From assembly GCA_038078755.1 (NCBI GenBank), contig JBBTSQ010000026.1, positions 1 to 36,554 on the forward strand: a stretch of 36,554 nucleotides of DNA. The letters run 5' to 3'. The DNA comes from JBBTSQ01 sp038078755. Lineage in GTDB: Bacteria; Patescibacteriota; Minisyncoccia; Phycocordibacterales; JBAYGS01. Shown here in pieces: positions 31,411 to 36,554 of this stretch. A program made the position numbers and the translations under genes. Within the stretch, counting starts at the first letter, position 1. The number at the start of each line of letters is the position of its first letter. Under the pieces are notes generated by a model. The model did not search any database, was not told the origin of the DNA, and worked only from the letters and a program-made list of their open reading frames with translations.

Positions 31411-31653
31411 TTAAATAATTCCCGCTTTCTTGAGGGTAGCGTAAGCGCCGTTTTTGTTGATGGTCTTGATCGCGCGGGTAGAGATAGTCAACACGAGCGT
31501 CTTTTTGAGCTCGGGGACATAGATACGCTTTTTCTGAAGGTTTACTTGTCGGCGTACTTTGCCAGTAGGGTTGTACTGGGTCGCGCGAGTACGGTTGCTA
31601 TAGCCACCTCCAAGTAGGGAACCTCGTTTTGTGATTGGGCAAGTTCGTGCCAT
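31411..31653 (-). CDS. rpmB: 50S ribosomal protein L28
   Basis: This 80-residue basic protein begins MARTCPITKRGSLLGGGYSNRTRATQ, the typical L28 N terminus (usually 'CpvTGk...GnnvSHs..kTkR'), with YNPTGKVRRQVNLQKKRIYVPE in the middle and LTISTRAIKTINKNG at the end. L28 binds the large subunit near the tRNA exit region. Only one Cys is kept of the zinc-type L28 pattern, so it is the Zn-independent form. It is monocistronic, with a promoter about 12 nt upstream of the start and a terminator after it. The predicted start leaves only a 4-5 nt leader. Confidence 0.92.
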   Translation of the reverse strand: MARTCPITKRGSLLGGGYSNRTRATQYNPTGKVRRQVNLQKKRIYVPELKKTLVLTISTRAIKTINKNGAYATLKKAGII

Positions 31654-31664
31654 AACGTTTAGAA

Positions 31665-31692
31665 ATTATAATTTAGGAATTAGACTTTTCAA
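31665..31692 (-). promoter_or_regulatory. rpmB promoter
   Basis: On the minus strand TTGAAA (complement 31687-31692), 16-nt spacer, TATAAT (complement 31665-31670). The predicted start at about 31658 leaves an almost leaderless rpmB mRNA. Confidence 0.7.
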
Positions 31693-31713
31693 ATTCATAT
31701 TTGAGCCTCACTA

Positions 31714-31722
31714 TGCTATCAT
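31714..31722 (+). promoter_or_regulatory. Extended -10 promoter of the M50 protease gene
   Basis: TGC TATCAT (31714-31722), predicted start near 31729, ATG at 31735: a leader of about 6 nt. The -35 region is weak. Confidence 0.5.
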
Positions 31723-31734
31723 ATAGAGTAAATT

Positions 31735-32352
31735 ATGTCTATCGATTTCATCTTTTCTATCGCAGTGCTGATTATGTCGGTCGTGGTGCACGAAGTGGCT
31801 CACGGAGTGGTGGCCAATCGTTTGGGGGACCCAACCGCGCGTCTCGCCGGACGATTGACCCTAAATCCAGTAAGTCACCTCGACCTGTTTGGCTCAATTC
31901 TCTTGCCGTTTTTGTCATACCAGATCGGTGGGGTGCTTTTTGGCTGGGCCAAGCCGGTACCGGTCAATATATATAATCTAAAGTATGGTAAATGGTCGGA
32001 AGCCATCGTTGCTTTTGCCGGACCGCTTTCAAATATCATCTTGGCGGTCGTGTTCGGACTAGCATTTAGATTGTCGATGGTGCTGTATCCAAACGAGACC
32101 TTTCTCAAAGCCCTTTCGGTGGTAGTGTTGATCAATTTGGTTTTGGCTATCTTAAATTTAATCCCCCTGCCACCACTCGACGGCTCAAAAATTCTCGGCG
32201 TGTTGGTGCCCTACAAGTATTACAACTTCCACATCTTTTACGAACGCTACGCGCTGATCCTCACCGTCTTGGTGGTGTTTTATCTCTGGAGATTTATCGC
32301 CCCAATCATACCGTTTTTCTTTAAGCTGATCACTGGAGTACCTTTATTATAA
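31735..32352 (+). CDS. Site-2-protease-like M50 membrane metalloprotease
   Basis: This 205-residue polytopic protein has the zinc motif HEVAH at residues 19-23 inside the first helix and the third ligand in NLIPLPPLDGSKIL near residue 148. This is the compact M50B arrangement without PDZ or CBS domains. Four to five hydrophobic helices are visible (5-25, 90-115, 120-142, 175-195). Such proteases cut transmembrane segments in regulated intramembrane proteolysis; the substrate is unknown. The next gene starts 3 nt after the stop, so a surface protein is cotranscribed with the protease. That could mean processing of that protein, but this is only a context argument. Confidence 0.92.
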   Translation: MSIDFIFSIAVLIMSVVVHEVAHGVVANRLGDPTARLAGRLTLNPVSHLDLFGSILLPFLSYQIGGVLFGWAKPVPVNIYNLKYGKWSEAIVAFAGPLSNIILAVVFGLAFRLSMVLYPNETFLKALSVVVLINLVLAILNLIPLPPLDGSKILGVLVPYKYYNFHIFYERYALILTVLVVFYLWRFIAPIIPFFFKLITGVPLL

Positions 32353-32355
32353 TTT

Positions 32356-34257
32356 ATGCTATCTTTTCGCGCTCTACTCATCTGTATGTTACTTCTCCTG
32401 CCATCGGTGGGCTTTGCTTCAAGTACCGATGGTACCATCAGCAGTTCGGCGAATAATACCGCTCGGTTCAAAGACAGCGCCTTTGGATATATTAATTTCG
32501 GCTTGTCATCTGGCAACGTGCACCTCACCGACTCGGTGCTCACCGGCTACGCATGGGGCGACTTTGTCGGGTGGATTAATCTGGCGCCTTCAGGTGGCGG
32601 GGTGACAAACAACGGCGAGGGGACGCTATCAGGCTACGCATGGGGTGAGCAGACGGGGTGGATTAATTTTGCGCCGACCAATGGCGGAGTGACTGTCGAT
32701 TCTTCAGGCGATTTTGCCGGCTACGCGTGGAGTGAAAATTACGGCTGGGTGGTCTTTAACTGCGCAACTGATAGCACCTGTAGTTCGTATGATCACAAGG
32801 TCAATATCGATTGGCGACCGAGAGGCGCGCGACCGGCGTGTAACAACGCAACCGATGATGATAGTGATGGCGCAACAGATTATCCGACTGACACCGGTTG
32901 TACTTCAGCAGATGATACCAGCGAAGTAAACGCGACAGTGGTATTGGGTGGCGGTGGAGCCGCCGGCAGTTTTGGTTTTGTGATACCAGCTATTACCCTT
33001 CCGCCACCGATTCCTCCTCCGGAACCCACTCCAGATGTAGTGATACCTCCACCAACCCCCGATATACCACCACCTGTAAAAACACCTACTCAAATTACTG
33101 ATGTCGCGTCTTCTCCCGCTCCTACTTCCGGCAGTGCCTCGGGTGTTTCCGGAGCCGGAGGATCTGGTGGGAGCGGAGGAGGGGTTATTTTTGACACCTT
33201 TACTGCGGCAAGACAGCAAGTTTCAGAAAGTATTGCCATTGCCACGGACGTTATCATTAACACCGCTAAAGATATTAAACAGGCCATCAATACTCCAGTC
33301 GGTTCGGCGGTCACCAAAACAGTTTCGACTGTCGGTGCGATTGGTGGAGGTGTGGTCACCGCGTCAGCACTTTTTGTTAATCCACTGTCAGTGTCTGAAT
33401 TATTTTTGATCCCGCTTCGACTGTGGGCGCTCCTCTTGGCCACCTTTGGTCTGAAGAAAAGACATCGCCCATGGGGGACGGTGTACGACAGTGTCACTAA
33501 ACAGCCGCTCGACCCTGCGTATGTGGTACTCAAAGATGCATCTGGCAATGAATTGTCGGCTTCGATCACCGATCTTGATGGACGTTACGGCTTTCTGCTC
33601 AATCCCGGAAGCTACACTATTGTGGCCAACAAAACACACTACTCTTTTCCGTCAAAAAAATTGGCGGGCAAAGTGGCGGATGAGCTCTATTCCGATCTCT
33701 ATTTTGGTGAACCACTGTCGGTGGCCGAACTTGGCGGGGTGGTGAGTAAAAATATTCCACTTGATCCAGAAAAGCTTGATTGGAACGAGGTGACCAAGGG
33801 TTCACGCAACTTGATGAAATTTTATACTCGGCACGATCGGGCTATCCGTAAATTCACTGACGCTTTTTTTGCGATCGGTTTCGGCATCTCGCTTTTGGCG
33901 CTTCTCGCTTCTCCGCAAGGCTACAACATTGCTACATTTGCGGTCTATGTAGTGCTGGCGCTTTTGCGTATCGCCGGATTTACTAGCAAGCCCTACGGTG
34001 GTGTACGGATGAAGAATACCGGTGAGCCACTCGCCTTTGCAATTGTACGAATTTTTGCCTCGGGAGTTGATACTGAAGTGGCGCAAAAAGTGACGGACAA
34101 GTTCGGTCGGTATTATGCGCTGGTGCCGGACACCGGAGAATATTATGTGACTATCGAACGCAAGAATCCTGATGAATCGTACACGCAAGTCTTTAAGTCG
34201 GAGCCAATTGTTGCGGTGAAGGGGATTATTGATAGGGAGTTTGAGGTCGAGGAGTGA
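32356..34257 (+). CDS. Secreted and membrane-anchored GYAW-repeat protein
   Basis: This 633-residue protein has a signal peptide ending near residue 21 (LLICMLLLLPSVGFA). Three repeats follow: GYAWGDFVGWINL (64-76), GYAWGEQTGWINF (93-105) and GYAWSENYGWVVF (122-134). Next is an acidic Cys-flanked calcium-binding-like motif (CNNATDDDSDGATDYPTDTGC), then a Pro-rich linker (residues about 215-240) and a Gly/Ser linker. A membrane segment near 345-368 (LFLIPLRLWALLLATFGL) precedes the first carboxypeptidase-regulatory-like beta domain (about 375-430). Two more helices lie near 500-540, and a second such domain is at about 545-620. The GYAW module is shared with the giant adhesin. It is probably a surface or envelope-spanning structural protein; function unknown. 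Confidence 0.88.
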   Translation: MLSFRALLICMLLLLPSVGFASSTDGTISSSANNTARFKDSAFGYINFGLSSGNVHLTDSVLTGYAWGDFVGWINLAPSGGGVTNNGEGTLSGYAWGEQTGWINFAPTNGGVTVDSSGDFAGYAWSENYGWVVFNCATDSTCSSYDHKVNIDWRPRGARPACNNATDDDSDGATDYPTDTGCTSADDTSEVNATVVLGGGGAAGSFGFVIPAITLPPPIPPPEPTPDVVIPPPTPDIPPPVKTPTQITDVASSPAPTSGSASGVSGAGGSGGSGGGVIFDTFTAARQQVSESIAIATDVIINTAKDIKQAINTPVGSAVTKTVSTVGAIGGGVVTASALFVNPLSVSELFLIPLRLWALLLATFGLKKRHRPWGTVYDSVTKQPLDPAYVVLKDASGNELSASITDLDGRYGFLLNPGSYTIVANKTHYSFPSKKLAGKVADELYSDLYFGEPLSVAELGGVVSKNIPLDPEKLDWNEVTKGSRNLMKFYTRHDRAIRKFTDAFFAIGFGISLLALLASPQGYNIATFAVYVVLALLRIAGFTSKPYGGVRMKNTGEPLAFAIVRIFASGVDTEVAQKVTDKFGRYYALVPDTGEYYVTIERKNPDESYTQVFKSEPIVAVKGIIDREFEVEE

Positions 34258-34491
34258 GAACGACGAAGATACTGAAGCCAGAAGGCTGAATGTATTGGTG
34301 TGAAGCAGGAAGTATGAAGTAAAAAGTAAAAAGTATGGGGAAAGCCATCAAAATCGCCAAGCGATTTTGTCGGCAGGGTTTAAAGGCTCAACCCAAAAGC
34401 TCGTTTACAGGTTGAGCCTTTAAACTGTAGCGTGGCTGAATAGAGCCGTATTTTAAAGGCTCAACCTAAATCACGGAGTTTTTAGATTTTC
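34258..34491. other. Intergenic region upstream of the ribosomal operon
   Basis: This region holds no gene. After the stop codon there is a low-complexity purine stretch (GAAGTATGAAGTAAAAAGTA type words, 34308-34336), then the three-copy 15-mer at 34379-34466. No terminator is seen directly after the surface-protein gene, although the 34379-34424 hairpin could act as one without a U-tract. Confidence 0.5.
34379..34466. repeat. Three-copy 15-mer, two direct and one inverted
   Basis: TTTAAAGGCTCAACC occurs at 34379-34393 and 34452-34466 and its exact complement at 34410-34424. The middle copy can pair with either outer copy, giving two mutually exclusive 15-bp hairpins. It sits just upstream of the L10-operon promoter. 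Confidence 0.8.
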
Positions 34492-34520
34492 TTGCTCAAA
34501 ATCCTATCGTATGCTATACT
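34492..34520 (+). promoter_or_regulatory. Promoter of the rplJL operon
   Basis: TTGCTC, 17-nt spacer, TATACT with TG at the extended -10 position. The predicted start near 34527 gives a leader of about 150 nt. Confidence 0.75.
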
Positions 34521-34526
34521 CGCTTC

Positions 34527-34640
34527 TGTAAGGCTTCGGAGACTACAGGCGACCATAAGTCCTGTACAGAGGTCGAAAGCGCTGTAAAAAGCGCCTCAAC
34601 TCCTACTCCGCTTGCTGTGCAAATAGCTTGCGGTTTTTTA
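34527..34640 (+). ncRNA. Ribosomal protein L10 leader (autoregulatory)
   Basis: The leader holds a basal stem CGGAG/CTCCG, an ACAGG/CCTGT hairpin and a GCGC/GCGC hairpin, with AGAGGT between them. This is the layout of the L10 leader, whose bulged stem binds L10(L7/L12) and represses rplJL. Positions within the leader may be off by one base. The 3' arm of the basal stem overlaps the 5' arm of the downstream terminator, so the two folds exclude each other. Confidence 0.75.
34608..34640 (+). terminator. Attenuator terminator in the rplJ leader
   Basis: CCGC-TT-GCT and AGC-TT-GCGG form a stem with one TT/TT internal loop, followed by TTTTTT and then about 36 nt to rplJ. It is intrinsic-terminator-like and lies inside the leader, so it should act in attenuation. 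Confidence 0.7.
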
Positions 34641-34675
34641 GTTACAAGCCTTTACTTAACAGTAATCGAAAAGAT

Positions 34676-35170
34676 ATGCCCGTTTCCAAATCACAAAAGA
34701 AAGAAGTCATTGATGGTTTGAAGACAGCTCTTTCAAGCGCAAAGTCGACCGTATTCGTCAACTTTCACAAATTGACCGTAGCCGATTCGACCGCGATGCG
34801 AAAAGAGCTGTCTAAGAACAAGATCACCTACACCGTTGCAAAGAAAACGTTGATAAAGCGTGCACTTGCAGATGCAAATGTGTCTGGAAGTTTACCTACA
34901 CTCGATGGTGAAATTGCAATCGCGTATGCGAGTGACCTGACGGCTCCGGCACGAGAAATCTTTGCCTTCCAAAAGAAGCTCAAAGATAAGCTCACGATTG
35001 TCGGAGGTGTGTTTGAGAGTAAGTTTATGAGCAAAGAGGAGATGATGGCGATCGCCTTGATCCCGTCGCTTTCGACGCTCCACGGTATGTTTGCCAACGT
35101 GATCAATTCACCACTCCAACGATTTGTCGTTGCTTTGGGAGAGATTGCGAAGACCAAGCCAACCGCGTAA
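34676..35170 (+). CDS. rplJ: 50S ribosomal protein L10
   Basis: This 164-residue protein starts MPVSKSQKKEVIDGLKTALSS, the usual L10 N terminus, followed by VFVNFHKLTVADSTAMRKELSKN and a C-terminal helix that binds L7/L12 dimers. It forms the base of the ribosomal stalk. An upstream in-frame TTG (34628) exists but lies inside the leader terminator; the ATG at 34676 fits the family. Expression is probably controlled by the L10 leader and attenuator upstream. rplL follows after 65 nt. Confidence 0.95.
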   Translation: MPVSKSQKKEVIDGLKTALSSAKSTVFVNFHKLTVADSTAMRKELSKNKITYTVAKKTLIKRALADANVSGSLPTLDGEIAIAYASDLTAPAREIFAFQKKLKDKLTIVGGVFESKFMSKEEMMAIALIPSLSTLHGMFANVINSPLQRFVVALGEIAKTKPTA

Positions 35171-35199
35171 AGAAATTATTATCATTTCTTTGGTTTTTT
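35169..35199 (+). terminator. Weak terminator-like hairpin between rplJ and rplL
   Basis: AAAGAAAT (35169-35176), a 7-nt loop and ATTTCTTT (35184-35191), then GGTTTTTT. All but two pairs are A-T, so termination should be partial at most. It overlaps the rplJ stop codon. Confidence 0.5.
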
Positions 35200-35235
35200 C
35201 TATAAACTAAAGACTATCAACTAATCACTAACCCC

Positions 35236-35628
35236 ATGGAAGAAACAAAAGTAGAAGTGCCTGCAAAGTTTGCTGATATTGTATCTGCAGTCGAAAAAAT
35301 GTCGGTACTTGATTTGAACGAATTGGTCAAAGTGTTTGAAAAGAAGTTTGGCGTGTCGGCAACCGCTGTTGCTGCTGCTCCAGCTGCTGGCGCTGCCGCT
35401 CCAGCCGGAGAAGAGAAGAGTATGTTTAATGTTGAGCTCAAGGATGCTGGTGCAAACAAGATTGCGGTGATCAAGGTGATCAAAGAAGTGTTGGCGCTTG
35501 GCCTTAAGGAAGCAAAGGATATGGTAGATGCTGCTCCAAAGATGATCAAAGAAGGTATGAAGAAAGAGGATGCAGATGCGTTGAAGAAGAAGATCGAGGA
35601 GGCCGGAGGAAAAGTTGAGCTCAAGTAA
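35236..35628 (+). CDS. rplL: 50S ribosomal protein L7/L12
   Basis: This 130-residue protein has the N-terminal dimerisation domain (FADIVSAVEKMSVLDLNELVKVFEKKFG), an Ala/Pro-rich hinge (AAAPAAGAAAPAG) and the C-terminal factor-binding domain with ELKDAGANKIAVIKVIKEVLALGLKEAKDMVDAAPK. It recruits translation GTPases to the ribosome. The usual alanine-rich hinge is present and the length is slightly above average. The start ATG is preceded by a run of CTAAAGACTATCAACTAA-type words with no Shine-Dalgarno. Confidence 0.97.
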   Translation: MEETKVEVPAKFADIVSAVEKMSVLDLNELVKVFEKKFGVSATAVAAAPAAGAAAPAGEEKSMFNVELKDAGANKIAVIKVIKEVLALGLKEAKDMVDAAPKMIKEGMKKEDADALKKKIEEAGGKVELK

Positions 35629-35641
35629 TCTTGAGCGAAAT

Positions 35642-35745
35642 CCCGCCCCGATTTCACTGCTGGAAGAATGTTTTTGTATAGGAATTGTGAAATACATATT
35701 CTCTATATAGAAAAGCGTTTGTTTGGTAAAACCGGGGCGGGGTGA
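35642..35745. repeat. Second copy of the GC-rich inverted-repeat family
   Basis: CCCGCCCCGATTT (35642-35654) faces AAACCGGGGCGGG (35729-35741), 12 of 13 pairs matching, with a 74-nt spacer, against 75 nt in copy 1. Both copies continue outside the left arm as TTTCACTG and carry GGGGCGGGGTGA on the right, in the same orientation. Confidence 0.7.
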
Positions 35746-35756
35746 CTCCGTCTCGT

Positions 35757-35799
35757 CAAAAACAAAAGCCGCGCGATACTTGCGTGGCTTTTGTTTTTG
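35757..35799. terminator. Intrinsic terminator of the rplJL operon
   Basis: CAAAAACAAAAGCC (35757-35770) pairs with GGCTTTTGTTTTTG (35786-35799), with additional CGC/GCG pairing inside. T-rich arms on both strands make it probably bidirectional. Confidence 0.8.
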
Positions 35800-35823
35800 A
35801 ACAGACGGCACACTCTTTGGCAA

Positions 35824-35853
35824 TTGTGTAAAACGCAACGGCGGTGCTAGTAT
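35824..35853 (+). promoter_or_regulatory. Promoter of the HTH gene
   Basis: TTGTGT (35824-35829), 18-nt spacer, TGC TAGTAT (extended -10 at 35848-35853). The palindrome AATGATAGTCATT (35868-35880) lies just before the start codon and could be its own operator. Confidence 0.5.
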
Positions 35854-35882
35854 GGTTTCATACTCTTAATGATAGTCATTGT

Positions 35883-36494
35883 ATGATTGATATTCTTGGA
35901 CAACTGTTTGGAAACCCGATACGAGTAAAATTGTTACGACTGTTTATTTTTAATCCCGAACGAGCCTATACCCTCGACGAATTGTCTCTGCGAGTAAAGG
36001 CGACACTGCCAAAGATACGCCCCGAACTTACGGTGTTGATTGGGTGTGCTCTGGTGAAGCAAACAATCGCAACGATAGAATCTTCTGATAAGAAAGCAAG
36101 TAAAAAGAAAGTGAAAGCGTTTGTTTTGAACAGTCGTTCCGCTTCTCTTTTGCCACTTCGAAATCTCTTGCTTGCAATCACACCGTTTACTTCAGAAGAA
36201 ATTGGTAAACGCATTTCGAAGACGGGAAAAATTAAATTGACCGTGCTTTCGGGTGTGTTTATTCAAAATTATGATACTCGTGTCGATCTCTTGGTGGTGG
36301 GGGACAAGATAAAAATGCCCGCACTTGAACGACTAATCAAGACTGTTGAGTCAGAGCTTGGTCGCGAACTTCGCTATGTGGTGCTCGAGACGGTTGATTT
36401 CCAATATCGGATGAGTATTCACGATAAGTTGGTGCGAGATGTCTTTGATTTCCCGCACCAGATGGTTACGGATGTGCTCGGAGTGAGGAAGTGA
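35883..36494 (+). CDS. HTH protein with nucleotidyltransferase-like C-terminal domain
   Basis: I take the ATG at 35883 (203 residues), because MIDILGQLFGNPIRVKLLRLF is the usual start of this CPR family; the frame continues upstream to 35844. Residues 1-75 form a winged helix (AYTLDELSLRVKATLPKIRPELTVLI). Residues 115-203 resemble the nucleotidyltransferase-like domain of small MNT-type or transcriptional regulators: GKIKLTVLSGVFIQNYDTRVDLLVVGDK. The GS and DxD catalytic pattern is reduced to SG and a single RVDLL, so it is probably a non-catalytic regulator. It stands alone after the rplJL terminator with its own promoter. The target genes are unknown. Confidence 0.85.
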   Translation: MIDILGQLFGNPIRVKLLRLFIFNPERAYTLDELSLRVKATLPKIRPELTVLIGCALVKQTIATIESSDKKASKKKVKAFVLNSRSASLLPLRNLLLAITPFTSEEIGKRISKTGKIKLTVLSGVFIQNYDTRVDLLVVGDKIKMPALERLIKTVESELGRELRYVVLETVDFQYRMSIHDKLVRDVFDFPHQMVTDVLGVRK

Positions 36495-36554
36495 TTGAGT
36501 AAACAAACAATTAACAACACACAACTTACAATCAGACAGAAAAGTCCCGAAATC

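Overview
The window looks like part of a Parcubacteria (Patescibacteria/CPR) genome. The evidence is the type of gene content: surface proteins carrying GYAWSxNIGWISF-type repeats, a PilX-like minor pilin cluster, a short-leader HIT protein interrupted by an LPAGRQ palindrome, a CPR-type small hypothetical protein with a structured leader, a compact ribosomal L10-L7/L12 operon, and many starts with no Shine-Dalgarno sequence. TGA is used as an ordinary stop (comEC, sod), so the standard bacterial code applies. The assignment rests on family recognition, not on a marker-gene tree.

Layout. 1-813: start of nusA (minus) with its promoter, a promoter-proximal terminator hairpin and a long leader. 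814-1256: non-coding, with hairpins and ACATAGG repeats. 1257-2294: unknown secreted protein (minus). 2458-13855: exported-protein locus made of a roughly 3010-residue adhesin-like giant, a one-helix membrane protein and a tail-fibre-like secreted protein. 14064-20815: six-gene type IV pilus operon (pilB, pilC, three prepilin-like proteins, and a PilX-like protein carrying a seven-bladed LVIVD propeller). 20960-22871: tpiA-pgk. 23069-23674: CPR hypothetical behind a consensus promoter and a hairpin leader. 23803-25989: divergent HIT gene and recJ, both apparently leaderless. 26075-28844: RelE-type toxin-antitoxin pair, RNase HI with a viroplasmin-like tail, and the ComEC channel domain. 28968-31270: superoxide dismutase, a small ORF, the separate ComEC-type beta-lactamase-fold protein and another small ORF. 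31411-34257: rpmB, an M50 protease and a second GYAW-repeat surface protein. 34492-35628: L10 leader, rplJ, rplL. 35883-36494: HTH protein with a nucleotidyltransferase-like tail.

How it fits together. The central theme is the cell envelope: a giant secreted adhesin, tail-fibre-like and GYAW-repeat surface proteins, a type IV pilus with an unusual propeller-bearing minor pilin, and a split ComEC. Together these suggest attachment to surfaces or partner cells combined with DNA uptake (ComEC, RecJ and RNase H as processing enzymes). That functional link is inference. Promoters are readable by eye at many genes. Several place the start codon about 7 nt after an extended -10 box, which predicts leaderless mRNAs. 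Two termination-related genes or operons (nusA, rplJL) carry terminator-like hairpins in their leaders.
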